Below, in pieces: positions 35,366-45,499 of a stretch of DNA of 64,000 nucleotides (position 1 is its first letter; each line of letters opens with the position of its first letter). Below the pieces are notes generated by a model. It worked only from the letters and a program-made list of their open reading frames with translations. It was not told the DNA's origin and searched no databases. Location: NCBI GenBank assembly GCA_037951105.1, contig JBAMJV010010731.1, positions 1 to 64,000 of the forward strand, in the 5' to 3' direction. The position numbers were made by a program, and so were the translations under genes. The stretch comes from Echinarachnius parma. Its lineage: Eukaryota; Echinodermata; Echinoidea; Clypeasteroida; Echinarachniidae.

Positions 35366-37010
35366 ATGTAGCGGGGTAGAATTAAGGCCCTTTTGGTATA
35401 TTAAGGTAGTGGAGTTATGACCCTTTTAGGCAGAATATGGAAGTATCCTGACTTTATCTTTCCAGCTTTCTATGAATTCTATACTTGTATTTACTCTTTA
35501 ATCTCTCACCATATGTTTATATCCATCCTTTATTTCTTAAGTTACTTGTCTCTGACGCTCCTTTATTTCCATTTTACTTTGATCTTTTAGATTTGGTTGT
35601 ACATGAATTAAGTACGGTTAGTTATAAAGCTTGTACTTGAAAACATTTATAGTTAATAGCTGGAATAAGACAATATACTCCTACCAGGAAGTTTAGATGT
35701 TAGAGTAAATATGTTGAAAGGGATTTATTTATTATTGACCAGTACTTAGAATTATGAATAGAAGGCTTGGGATTAGTAGACATCAAAAAGACATCAAAAG
35801 GGAACATCAAATGGTTAGATTTGAATAGAGATCATGGGATTAGTCAATACAAAAGAGGTTTTGGGATTAAGGAATATAAAAGACATACAGCTTGAATAGA
35901 ATAGGTGTGAATTAAGTTGGTCTATCAATATGAACTTGGCTTTCTGGGAACAGTATTAGCTTGGGTAGTGTGATATTGGTTGGGTAAGCTTTTGTAGTAG
36001 TCACTAGCCAATGAGAATAATAAGTTTCTTCCCTCTGGTATGAATATCCAATCAGACGGATGTACTATAGTTAAGTGTTTTATGTTATAGTATTAAGATA
36101 TAGTCCAGATTTAGAAGTCCCGCCCCTTACTAGATACGTTTTGAATATGTAATTAGGTATAAAACCCTGTCCCCAAACTTTAGTTTAGTCAGTTGAAGTG
36201 TAGTTGTAGAAAAGTAACCAAAGAGAACGAGTAAGAAGTAGCAGTAAGAGCAGTTGGCTCTTCCCCCACCCTTGGAACCCCATTACCCTCATCCTCATCA
36301 AAGTAATAATTAACATCGTTTAACTAAAACTTGAATCGGACATTTCGGAGAAACTGAAGCTGAATTTGTGATCCGAGATCCCAACATTTTCCAGCCCCAG
36401 CCCGTCCAAAGTTTCCGAGGCCCAGCCCGTCCCGAAGTCAGCCCGCCCTGAAGTTAGCCCGTCCCGAAGTCCAACCCATCTAGAAGCGCGCCCGAGTCCG
36501 AGACCGATATAACTCGTATAACTTTCGCGTTCGTAAGTGGCCACCATTTACTAACCTCATTTCCCCTAACCTATCCCTCCCTTTCCCTTAGATCCTCGAT
36601 AAAAGTATTTAAGTAACTATAATTAAGCAAGTAACAAGTTGCCCCTTATGTTTAAAGAATACCTCGCAATTATATTTATTGCAACTGTTGATACTTACAT
36701 TTATATAAGTTGTATCCTTTTGATCATTCCGATTGGATGAATGAGATTTGTAATTCGTCTTATTGGTTAATAAACATTTGCCAAGTGACATCGTAATTTG
36801 AATCGTGTCCAAGCACTTTATTTTTGGATTTGTTTGTTTATATTATATATTTTAATAATAAAAATAATTTTATACGTGGTCTATTTGAACTGACCCCTCC
36901 CCTGAGTGGAAGTCATTGAGCTAGCGGACCATTATAAAAACTTGATTCCATTCGGAGCCCGAATCTGCTACTTGATATAGTAGAAGACGGCGTGGTGTGG
37001 GGGTTAGACA
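35366..37010. mobile_element. 1.64 kb insertion, possibly a solo LTR
   Basis: It interrupts the unit between ccgattattccaga and aatgaagcaaagg. It carries a promoter-like ggtataaaaccctg at 36156-36169 and ends tggtgtgggggttagaca. Starting TGTAGC and ending GACA would fit TG...CA LTR ends with a short imperfect target duplication. A 'cagcccgtcc' cluster occurs at 36400-36475. No coding content. Confidence 0.5.
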
Positions 37011-37230
37011 AATGAAGCAAAGGTCGTAGCAAGAGAGCCAGATTTCCATAACCCAAACAGTTATGAAATAATTTCACCCTTTTTGCAAAATTTAGGAAAG
37101 AATGGGGGAATTTCCAAAGGGAACAGTGCGTACAGCATTCGATAACAGCCAGGTCATCGAGAAAACTTACACCGTTGGGGAAAAGCTAAAATCAAGTGTA
37201 ATTACCACCACCTTATACGCAGAGGTTGAT
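37011..37230 (+). pseudogene. repeated coding unit, copy 5, truncated
   Basis: Tail and fused head as in copy 3, VRTAFDNSQVIEKTYTVGEK to LYAEVDE, then broken off into the TatD element. Confidence 0.75.
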
Positions 37231-37355
37231 GAAGTGGCCGCACTGATCCATTGGCGCCCAATGAGCTTTTTGTTTAACTCCCTCACGGCAGCACAGCAGA
37301 AGGAGTTCCGGGCCCTGGGCAAGCATCCCTTGTCATCCTTGAAGGTGCCCGTTCC

Positions 37356-38735
37356 ATGGCCGTCCTGGGACGTGCTCCGTCACCGGTAGTAGCCGCAGGA
37401 CCTCATCCCGCCTCGGCATCGCCAGCGACCGTGACGGGTCCACGAGCAGCCAGCGTTCGCGCCCCGGCCGCTCTGGACCGCACTTCATCCTCAACAGGAC
37501 ATCGTCCAGCCTTGTCATCGCCAGTGACCGTGACGGTTCCACGAGCAGCCAGCGTTCGCGCCCCGGCCGCTCTGGACCGCGCTTCATCTTCAGCAGGACA
37601 TCGTCCAGCCTCGGCACCGCTAGTGAAAGGGACGGTACCACGGGCAGTCAGCGTTCGCGCACCGGCCGCCCCATCGTCAGCAGTGGCAACCCCTCGTCCC
37701 CACCCGACATCATCAGCGAGGAAGACGGTTCCACGGGCAGCCCGCGGTAACGCACCGGCCGCCCTGGGATGTACTCCGTCGTCAGCAGCCACAGCCTCCT
37801 GGAGACCCTGGTCTTTGCGGGCAGGTGTCCAGCCGTCCTACGCGCAGGTGGTAAGTGGTCCGTCTAGCACTCCCAAGCAAGTAGCGCCATCAGCGGCAGC
37901 GGTTTCACCTTCAATGGAATCCGCACTACCCGAGGCCTTCGATGCCCACTTCCATATCAACCGGTTGGCGCATCGACTTCGAGCAGTGTCCACCGTGCGT
38001 AGCCCGGACCACCCGATCCAACTTGTGGGTGGAGTGGACAACATGTGTGACCCCAAAGAGTTCCACCGGGTGCAATTTCCAGCCACGAACTGCAAGCTGG
38101 CCATAGGTGTTCACCCAAGGAAGATCCCACAGGTCACGGATCGGCAGCTTCACCAGTTCAAGCACTTATTGGCGGATCCGCGGGTTGTGGGAGTCAGCGA
38201 GCTGGGACTGGACCACACCGAGAAGCCTGACACGTGGCCTTTGCAGGAGCAATTCCTGAGGAGAGTTCTGCGGTACGGAGTGCTGGGCAAGGTTCTCATC
38301 CTCCATCTGAGGGGCCAGGTTTCTGATTACTGTAGAACCCATATACATAGTAGGTGCCTGCGCATTCTGCAAGAGTATTGTCTGTCAGCCCAGTGCATTC
38401 ACTTACACTGCTTTTCAGGGAACCGGGAGTTGGTTCGCAGGTGGAGGCAAGCGTTCCCTGGCACCCATTTCAGCTTCTCAGGATTGGCTCGGACCTTCAA
38501 CGCGGAGCAGCTGGACGGGCTACGGAGCGTTCCCCTCAACCGTTTGTTGCTGGAAACGGACGCCCTGTATCTGCCCGTTCATCCGGATGCAGAGCTAAGT
38601 ACCCCTACTCACATCGGGGACGTGGGTTACCTGGTAGCCGGACTGAGGAGGGAGCCCTGGCTGGAGGTCCTACAGGCGGGAAAGGTGAACGGCCGTCGGC
38701 TCTACGGGGTGACCTCCGACCCTCCTACGTTGTAG
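37356..38735 (+). CDS. TatD-family metal-dependent nuclease ORF with Ala/Pro-rich N-terminus
   Basis: Intact 459-codon ORF. Residues 1-190 are Ala/Pro/Ser/Arg-rich with three copies of a 35-residue repeat (around ASVRAPAALDR). Residues 195-455 form a TatD-like TIM barrel. FDAHFH gives the HxH metal pair (H198, H200), AIGVHP at 249-254, GVSELGLD with E282, LILHLRG with H317, HLHCFSG with H351, and LLLETDALY with D402. All main metal ligands are present, so it may be active as a DNase or exonuclease. No ATG is far upstream; a stop precedes at 37275, so the 37356 ATG was kept. GC content and codon use differ sharply from the AT-rich neighbours. TatD genes attached to retroelements occur in invertebrates by my recollection; host function is unlikely here. 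Confidence 0.85.
   Translation: MAVLGRAPSPVVAAGPHPASASPATVTGPRAASVRAPAALDRTSSSTGHRPALSSPVTVTVPRAASVRAPAALDRASSSAGHRPASAPLVKGTVPRAVSVRAPAAPSSAVATPRPHPTSSARKTVPRAARGNAPAALGCTPSSAATASWRPWSLRAGVQPSYAQVVSGPSSTPKQVAPSAAAVSPSMESALPEAFDAHFHINRLAHRLRAVSTVRSPDHPIQLVGGVDNMCDPKEFHRVQFPATNCKLAIGVHPRKIPQVTDRQLHQFKHLLADPRVVGVSELGLDHTEKPDTWPLQEQFLRRVLRYGVLGKVLILHLRGQVSDYCRTHIHSRCLRILQEYCLSAQCIHLHCFSGNRELVRRWRQAFPGTHFSFSGLARTFNAEQLDGLRSVPLNRLLLETDALYLPVHPDAELSTPTHIGDVGYLVAGLRREPWLEVLQAGKVNGRRLYGVTSDPPTL
37408..37650 (+). repeat. about 105-bp in-frame tandem repeat in the TatD ORF
   Basis: cagcgttcgcgccccggccg and ctctggaccgc recur with 105-bp spacing, keeping the frame. Three copies, the last more diverged. 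Confidence 0.85.
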
Positions 38736-38739
38736 ATTT

Positions 38740-39385
38740 TTGAGGTGCCATAGTTGTCCCCGGCCAGTCTCCTGTCATTTAAATAGGGTGGCGATATTGG
38801 TTTGGTTTATAAGAGCCGAGTAGCCAGTTTTATAAGTTAGGTTTTGGGTTAGTTTTATAGAAGGCTAAGAAGCCCCGCTCTCTACGTCAAGGTGATTCCG
38901 TAGTGGTAGCGTATTTTTTTTGGGAAAAAACATGGCGACCCAGGGTAGAAGTTTTGGTAGGATATTTGGGTTTATTTTGTTTGTAAGAGTTGGAATATGC
39001 CCCCAACTCTAATAGAACGGGGAAAAGTGTAGAGGAATAGGAATTTCCTCTGGTAAACCCCAGATTAACCCCAGATTAGGGGAGCTTGTGTGCACACTAC
39101 CTGTGTCCATTCTCTAGTAGTGCTCCACAATAGGTGGTATGTCGGGCCTGCTGAATGGGCCTTGGAAAGCTATATAAGGCCTGGGTACAAGGGCATTTGC
39201 AGAGTTGAACCAGAAAACCAGTACCAGTTGAAAGAACCAGTTATACAGTTATAGAATACAGTTTTGAGTAGTATATCGTCAGTCGTTAGTTCCAGTGTAT
39301 AAATTGCAGTATAGCCTGTTTGTAGTAGTTAGCTGATAGTGATAAGTGGTTCAGAAGACGGCGTGGTGTGGGGGTTAGACAAATG
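38740..39385. other. downstream part of the TatD block, LTR-like
   Basis: Includes catggcgacccagggtag at 38930, gctatataaggcctg at 39169 and an end shared with 36980-37015. No ORF. Confidence 0.4.
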
Positions 39386-39870
39386 AAGCAAAGGTTTCCA
39401 TAACCCAAACAGTTATGAAATAATTTCACCCTTTTTGCAAAATTTAGGAAAGAATGGGGGAATTTCCAAAGGGAACAGTGCATACAGCATTCGATAACAG
39501 CCAGGTCATCGAGAAAACTTACACTGTTGGGGAAAAGGTAAAATCAAGTGTAATTACCACCACCTTATACGCAGAGGTTGATGAAGAGAACCATCAGAAG
39601 AATAGAGGATATCCACACAGAGACCGGCAGCAGAGAAAACCATGTGGATGTATTAGTAGATGCTCAAAATGAGGCCGCAAACACAAAACTGTGTGCATCG
39701 TGTGGAGGTTAAGGGGACATTGCACATCGAATGTGCAGAAATTGCAAGGGTGCCTTGGTAAAACAACCATCACCTAAAGTGGAGAGTGAGAAAGAATCCG
39801 ACCTGAACACATCTATGGCACCTTCAAGGATGTACCGATTATACCAAATGAAGCAAAGGTCGTAGCAAGA
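39386..39870 (+). pseudogene. repeated coding unit, copy 6, internally deleted
   Basis: Starts at the same fused junction; after ENHQKN it jumps to RGYPHRDRQQRKPCGCISRC in a shifted frame (a deletion of about 110 bp), then continues to the zinc-ribbon half. Confidence 0.7.
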
Positions 39871-39873
39871 GAG

Positions 39874-40340
39874 CCACAATCAAGTGTAATTACCACCACC
39901 TTATATGCAGAGGTTGATGAAGAGAACCATCAGAAGAATACCAACTTGAAGCCAGAAAAATGGATGTGGAAGGAACCCACTGCAGAGCAGAAGGAGGTCT
40001 TGGCACTGACATCGGATTACGACCAGTACTTCCGGAACAGCAGGCAGCGCCACTTGACCAACATAATAGAGGATATCCACACAGAGACCGGCAGTAGAGA
40101 AGACCATGTGGATTTATTAGTAGATGCTCAAAATGAGGCCGCAAACACAAAACTGTGTGCATCGTGTGGAGGTTAAGGGGACATTGTACATCGAATTTGC
40201 AGAAACTGCAAGGGTGCCTTGGTAAAACAACCATCACCTAAAGTGGAGAGTGAGAAAGAATCCGACCTGAACACATCTATGGCACCTTCAAGGATGTACC
40301 GATTATACCAAATGAAGCAAAGGTCGTAGCAAGAGAGCCA
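39874..40340 (+). pseudogene. repeated coding unit, copy 7
   Basis: Begins with a different junction (gagagccacaatcaagtg), then SSVITTTLYAEVDE to CASCGG and TAA, and tail. Confidence 0.72.
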
Positions 40341-40995
40341 AAATCAAGTGTAATTACCACCACCTTATATGCAGAGGTTGATGAAGAGAACCATCAGAAG
40401 AATACCTACTTGAAGCCAGAAAAATGGATGTGGAAAGAACCCACTGCAGAGCAGGAGAGGGTCTTGGCACTGACATCGGATTACGACCAGTACTTCCGGA
40501 ACAGCAGGCAGCGCCACTTGACCAACATAATAGAGGATATCCACACAGAGACCGGCAGCAGAGAAGACCATGTGGATGCATTAGTAGATGCTCAAAATGA
40601 GGCCGCAAACACAAAACTGTGTGCATTGTGTGGAGGATAAGGGGACATTGTACATCGAATTTGCAGAAACTGCAAGGGTGCCTTGGTAAAACAACCATCG
40701 CCTAAAGTAGAGAGTGAGAAAGAATCCGACCTGAACACATCTATGGCACGCACCTTCAAGGATGTACTGATTATACCAAATGAAGCAAAGGTCGTAGCAA
40801 GAGAGCCAGATTTCCATAACCCAAACAGTTATGAAATAATTACACCCGTTTTGCAAAAATTAGGAAAAAATGGGGGAGTTTTCGAGTATGGCTGTTTGTG
40901 GAGTGCGATGTTAACCACATGGTGCATTTCGTGGATCCTGCGATGGGGGTGTGCACTAACTGGGTAGAGGCCATGTGGGTCCGGGCGAAGGCTAT
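40341..40995 (+). pseudogene. repeated coding unit, copy 8, with Merlin-type end
   Basis: Same junction type as copy 7 (gagagccaaaatcaagtg). Ends CALCGG and TAA, then ALVKQPSPKVESEKESDLN. The frame continues to FHNPNSYEIITPVLQKLGKN, and then, in a shifted frame, VNHMVHFVDPAMGVCTN, an ISXO2-type fragment like 26640. Confidence 0.72.
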
Positions 40996-42100
40996 TAAAA
41001 TTAAAGCTTCACAAAACATGGAAGTGCGATGATTGTAACATCAGCTTTTACGGTTTGGACGAGTTCCAAGCCCATTTCTGCCATCTCCTGAGGAAGACAA
41101 TCAGGGCACAGAGATTTCCATAGGTAGTTCCACTAGTGGAGTTACTTAAAGAGGCCCTGCAACCCAAATGCATGTTGACCTCTGTTCATCTGTATTAGTG
41201 TACACATTCAATATTTGTAAACGGTTTGACCCAAATAAATGCAGCAAGGACCTTCGTCAAGCTGAATGGGTATGTGTTCCTTTCGGAACTTGCCCGGGAA
41301 CTGGGCACAAGAGTACTGCTTGAGAGACCAAAACAAGACCTGGGGACTGCTAGAAATAGTATATATATATCATGTTCTCAAAAGAACATAAGCGAGTTTT
41401 CGCTCATTGACGGACAGACCTTATACGACGCGGGAGCACTCAGGGTTACGGCCGTCGCACACAGACCGCCCTCGCTACAATAAGCGGTTTCGCTTTTCGC
41501 TGAACGCGTACGTAGTGTACGGAGGAGCGGACGTTACCGCTTGGGAATCTCCCTTTTCCGCAACATGGCGAATTTACATCGAGTGCAAGATACGCTTTCG
41601 ACGTTATAGATGATGTAGAGTTCATGTATCTCAGTGAAATCAACAGCACAAGCAACCTTGATTTCCAATACAATGGTTATCACTTTGAGTTAGACAACTT
41701 CAACGATGACATCATCAGGGACTACATGAAGGAGTTCATGTACGTATGTAGATGCCAACCTGACGGATATGGCTACCGTTTTGACCATTCTTCAATGCAG
41801 TGTTGAAATGAAATGGATTTATTGTCAATAATAATCAGTTCAATATTTACAATTTACAATTTAGTCCTAGCTGATTGAAGCTGAGTAGCTGAGTGGAACC
41901 TGCAGTAAGGACATCATACTTTGCCATACATCATAGAAGAAGACCAAGTGTGCAACCCTATGGAAAGGGACAAAATCAAGGGGCGGTTCTTGAAAAATAA
42001 ATGTTACGTTATGACTAGTATGGAATGGTACCTGTTCTTCCTTTTGCCACACCCTCCAGCGGGACCAAATCCAGCTGAGAAAACACATGCACCGGCTCAT
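40996..42100. other. mosaic of short coding fragments, none intact
   Basis: WKCDDCNISFYGLDEFQAHF (41020-41085) resembles a single C2H2-type finger. 41630-41760 ends DDIIRDYMKEFM, like the ISXO2 end. 41915-41990 has the CNPMERDKI motif. The 85-codon frame 41226-41483 is not recognised. Confidence 0.4.
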
Positions 42101-42112
42101 CAACGCTACATC

Positions 42113-42590
42113 ACGCTAAAGTGCGAGTTTTATACTCTCACGAGCAGAAAGAAACTATGCTCAGATAGATAGAGAAGCTCTTGCAATGGTCTTTGGTGTA
42201 AAGAAGTTCCATCAATACCTGTTGGGTCGAGAGTTTGTAATATTGTAACGGACCACAAGCCACTATTGGGGCTGTTTGGCCCTGCGCGTGCTGTGCCAGT
42301 GATGGCATCCTCCCGGGTTCAACGATGGGCACTGACGTTATCTGGCTACCACTACGAGCTCATCTACAAACCAGGATCACAGAACGGCAACGCGGATGCA
42401 TTGAGTCGTTTACCGCTAAAAGATTCAGTACATCGTACTCCACAACCAGCCGAGGGCGAGGATAGATGCAATTATGCACACCATTACACCCGCACCCACC
42501 CACGCAATCGACTTGACGACACCATTCAGGCTGGCCGACAGTACCTACCGTCCATCGCTGCAATTGCTAGCAATTTTTTGAAAATCAATT
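42113..42590 (+). pseudogene. Ty3/Gypsy RNase H fragment
   Basis: It reads [20 protein letters not shown] then, after a frame change, TDHKPLLGLF, SSRVQRWALTLSGYHYELIY and NGNADALSRLPL, the classic end of Ty3/Gypsy RNase H. The 115-codon frame 42266-42613 is its open remainder. Confidence 0.88.
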
Positions 42591-42609
42591 GCATGTTTGA
42601 ATTATTATT

Positions 42610-42860
42610 TTGAAATTGATACATTTTGTTGTGAAATAGTTCATAAGATAAAATAGGTAATATTATTATAGAGATTGTGCTGTTTCATTTTAAACTGGTA
42701 ACCACGCTGTAGAATGTAATAATGATAGTAATAACAATGATAATAACAATGATAGGTTTAATTATATACCCTTAATATAGTTCGAAATTATGAAATGTTT
42801 GTTGATAAAATTATTAATTGATAGGACTCTCAATATTTGTGTTGATGCAGACAATTAATA
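42610..42860. other. AT-rich spacer
   Basis: Short (ATAACA)n-like run at 42719-42755; nothing else. Confidence 0.4.
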
Positions 42861-42871
42861 GACTATATTAA

Positions 42872-43440
42872 TTGTACAAAACCATTCATAAGTATTACGA
42901 TACCTTGCGAAAGCTCTGCTCGATGGTCATGACGGAGTTAGATCCCTCTATACCAGGATTGAAGTTTGATAACATGGTCCGGGTGGACAAAAAAGTTGAA
43001 TGTGCCATGAAAGGGCTGCGAATCCCTATCAAGAAGAGGAATCAAGAGAACAAGGAGAAAATTCCAGATTTCCCGGTAATTTAAAAAAGGAACAAAGAAA
43101 TTCTCAAACGAAAGGCAGGAACGATGTCTTCCACTCTTCCCACGCAAGTAACAATGAAGAATTGGATCTGCAAGAGTCACACAACACAAGAATTCTATCC
43201 ACTGATGAAGGAATTCGGAGTGGCTGACCCATCTTTCTGGGATCCAGTAAAACCAACTGAGCATGCACAGCTGACAGTTGAAGTCGCAGGTCAACACGAA
43301 AATCAGGAGGTGTGACGTTATGTCCACTGATGGAGGAAATCGGAGTGGCTGACCCAACCTTCTGGTACTTTGCCAGACGTCAAAGGAGGAGACCTAATGT
43401 GCCATCCCGAAGGAGTACCAGGTGCAGAGTCTGTGAATCT
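42872..43440 (+). pseudogene. unidentified coding fragments with 'FGVADPSFW' repeat
   Basis: 42872-43084 reads LRKLCSMVMTELDPSIPG and KVECAMKGLRIPIKK. Then YPLMKEFGVADPSFWDPVK (43196) and LMEEIGVADPTFW (43324) show an internal duplication of about 125 bp. No family recognised. Confidence 0.4.
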
Positions 43441-43576
43441 GACTGTGAGCATCATTTTCATTTTATTTTAGTGACATTATATTATATTATAACAAAAAAA
43501 CATGGTTAAAAACTAGTTAGTGAATAGTTGTCAATTTTTATTCTATTTTTTTTTTACTCTTTTTTGTTTCTGCATG

Positions 43577-43747
43577 AGTTACATCTGCGTATCATCCGCA
43601 AACCAACGGCCTCGATGAGCGCTTCAATCAAACCTTCCAACAGGCCCTCCTAAAGAGAGTCAACTCTGATCAAGACGACTGGGACTCCCACATAGAGGAG
43701 ATCCTATTCGGCTACAGAACAGCTCAGCATGCTTCTACAGGCTATTG
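43577..43747 (+). pseudogene. retroviral-type integrase core fragment (Ty3/Gypsy)
   Basis: It reads TSAYHPQTNGLDERFNQTF, then QDDWDSHIEEILFGYRTAQH. 'HPQTNGLDERFN' is the end of the integrase catalytic core, with E as the third acidic residue. Ends at a TGA after ASTGY. Confidence 0.85.
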
Positions 43748-43759
43748 ACCCTTTTCCCC

Positions 43760-43938
43760 GATGTTCAAATTGGTAAATTGATGGGGTGAGGTGGGCCATG
43801 TGAGCAGTGTTTGCAAAAAGAGATTGAATCGGGATGACTCCCGCCCTGTTGAGAAGGGCAAATCGGGCCCCAAACATCGGCCCAAGTATGAAGGTGAGGC
43901 TTTGTATGGATTGTCAACTATCATGGGTGAAGTAAATT
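43760..43938 (+). pseudogene. gag-like zinc-knuckle remnant
   Basis: It reads GHVSSVCKKRLNRDDSRP and ALYGLSTIMGEVN. 'GHVSSVC' fits the second half of a CCHC knuckle; the first two cysteines are lost. Confidence 0.4.
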
Positions 43939-43998
43939 AATTCTTTGAGATTCATTTGTCTTTCTTTTCTCTCGTTTGTGTTTGTGTTTGTAATTGAC

Positions 43999-44283
43999 CT
44001 GAAATACTTCCAGCCGGCTTGTAGGTCCCAGCCATCAGGGACTGGTAGTATAGGACCTGAAATACTCTCAATCCGGCTGTAGGTCCCAGCCATCCCGGAC
44101 TGGTAGTATAGGACCCAACTTACTCTTAATCTGGCTGTAGGTCCCAGCCATCACGGATTGTTAGTATAGGACCCAAACTTATTCTCAATCTGGCTGTAGG
44201 TCCAAGCCATCAAGGGCTGGTAGTATAGGACCCAAACTTACTCTCAATCTGGCTGTAGGTCCCAGCCATCACGGACTGGTAGG
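43999..44283. repeat. 62-bp minisatellite, 5 copies
   Basis: Unit: tctggctgtaggtcccagcc, atcacggactggtagtatag, gacccaaacttactctcaa. The last copy runs directly into a 142-codon ORF. Confidence 0.9.
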
Positions 44284-44305
44284 CAAGGAGGGCATTTTTG
44301 TTGAG

Positions 44306-44734
44306 ATGCCGAGGAGGAAGAGGGAGAAGAAAGTAGTGAACGCGGGTCGGTGTAGGCATAGGAGTAGGAGCGAGCAGTGCAAGAGGTGTTCCCGGAAGAG
44401 GGGTGGGGGTGTGCGAAGACAAAGAGGGTACGGAATTGAAGTCATCACAATGAAGAGGACAGTGAAACAAATGAAGACAAAACTAGGTAACACTGAAAAG
44501 AAATTGGACGCGTGTCGCCTTAAATTGGCAGAAGCGCTGGTGTCGGGCAAGAAAATGAAGAGGGCGGTCAAACATAGGATACATACAATTGAAACCGGGG
44601 AAAAAACAATTCGCCGACTCACAGAGGACTTGTTCGAAAGGAAGGCAACCATAGCATTACTAGAACACGAAATACTCACCTTAAAACAAATCTCCATATT
44701 CTCCCAACCACTGATCGCCCAGATATGGTTTTAA
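44306..44734 (+). CDS. unidentified basic coiled-coil ORF, 142 codons
   Basis: Arg/Lys-rich start (MPRRKREKKVVNAGRCRHR) with Cys-rich CKRCSRKRGGG, then a predicted coiled coil from about residue 48 (MKRTVKQMKTKLGNTEKKLD) to the end. It begins next to the 62-bp repeat. The opposite strand is also open, so coding status is uncertain. No family recognised. Confidence 0.4.
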   Translation: MPRRKREKKVVNAGRCRHRSRSEQCKRCSRKRGGGVRRQRGYGIEVITMKRTVKQMKTKLGNTEKKLDACRLKLAEALVSGKKMKRAVKHRIHTIETGEKTIRRLTEDLFERKATIALLEHEILTLKQISIFSQPLIAQIWF

Positions 44735-44739
44735 TTAAT

Positions 44740-45250
44740 GAGGAAGAAGGAAATACTCATATTTGAATTATCTGTCCCATTCGAACCTAACATGTCAAGG
44801 AGTCATACTTATAAAGTAAATAAAAACTTATGAAAGGTTGTAATGATTGATAAAATACATTTGAATTATATGAAAATGATACATTAATTATTGTAGGTTA
44901 ATTTTTCTTAATAATGATAAATAAATTGTTTGGTTGTTGTTTGAATAATCGCATAATTATGCTACTTACCTTTTTTGAATTCAACTTAGGAAAAGTTGTA
45001 ATGAGTAATAAAATACACTTGTATAATTTTAAAAAAGGAAAAAGAATTTGTTTGTTACATACATGTATAAATTCGTAAGAAAATTTGTATATTTGTATGT
45101 TTGATTTATTTGTAAACTGTTCCAGTTATTCTGTCTGTATGTATTATCCTGTTCACCCTGCCAATTGCAGAATGCAAATTTATTTTCAACTTCTGCCGTG
45201 GACCTGGGTTTCAACCCTTCTTTGTAACATTCGATTGATTTGAAAAAATA
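44740..45250. repeat. AT-rich stretch with about 165-bp imperfect duplication
   Basis: The blocks at 44832-44862 and 44992-45025 (aggttgtaatg..gataaaatacattt and agttgtaatgagtaataaaa) match. No other feature. Confidence 0.45.
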
Positions 45251-45253
45251 AAG

Positions 45254-45493
45254 ATGATTTATATATTTAAAGGCGAGATGAAGAGGAGGAGAATGCAGGG
45301 GCTCTCATATAGGAAGTTCAAAAACCGACTAAGCAGAGTTTTGAAGAAAGAGAACGAAATCATGAAAACAAGACTTAAAAAGATGGAGTTAAGGGTGAAA
45401 AGGTTGGAAAGAAAATGTTCGGACGGAGGGGAAATAGATCTACAAGAGAAGGGGAAATACAGAGATGACGTAAGGCGCGTGTACCAAGATTGA
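45254..45493 (+). CDS. unidentified small basic coiled-coil ORF, 79 codons
   Basis: Lys/Arg-rich heptad-like sequence (MKTRLKKMELRVKRLERK). It resembles the ORF at 44306 in composition, and the DNA between has a shared 'aaaagttgtaatgantgataaaatacantt' block at 44830 and 44993. Could be a bZIP-like tail or chance. Confidence 0.3.
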   Translation: MIYIFKGEMKRRRMQGLSYRKFKNRLSRVLKKENEIMKTRLKKMELRVKRLERKCSDGGEIDLQEKGKYRDDVRRVYQD

Positions 45494-45499
45494 GTTTGC

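Larger units (their letters stand above)
37231..39385 (+). mobile_element. retroelement-like block carrying a TatD nuclease ORF
   Basis: It begins with attggcgcccaatgag, which looks like a primer-binding site (TGGCGCCCA), contains the 459-codon ORF, a promoter-like tatataagg at 39171, and ends in the same 30-odd bases (agaagacggcgtggtgtggg ...) as the insertion ending at 37010. LTR-retrotransposon origin is inferred; no RT is present. Confidence 0.5.

Noticed and set aside
37403-37792. 129-codon minus-strand ORF over the TatD gene
   Set aside because: Shadow of the GC-rich plus-strand ORF, which has clear TatD motifs.
43999-44283. Possible CRISPR-like regular repeats
   Set aside because: The repeats are contiguous 62-bp units without distinct spacers, and the DNA is eukaryotic; an ordinary minisatellite.
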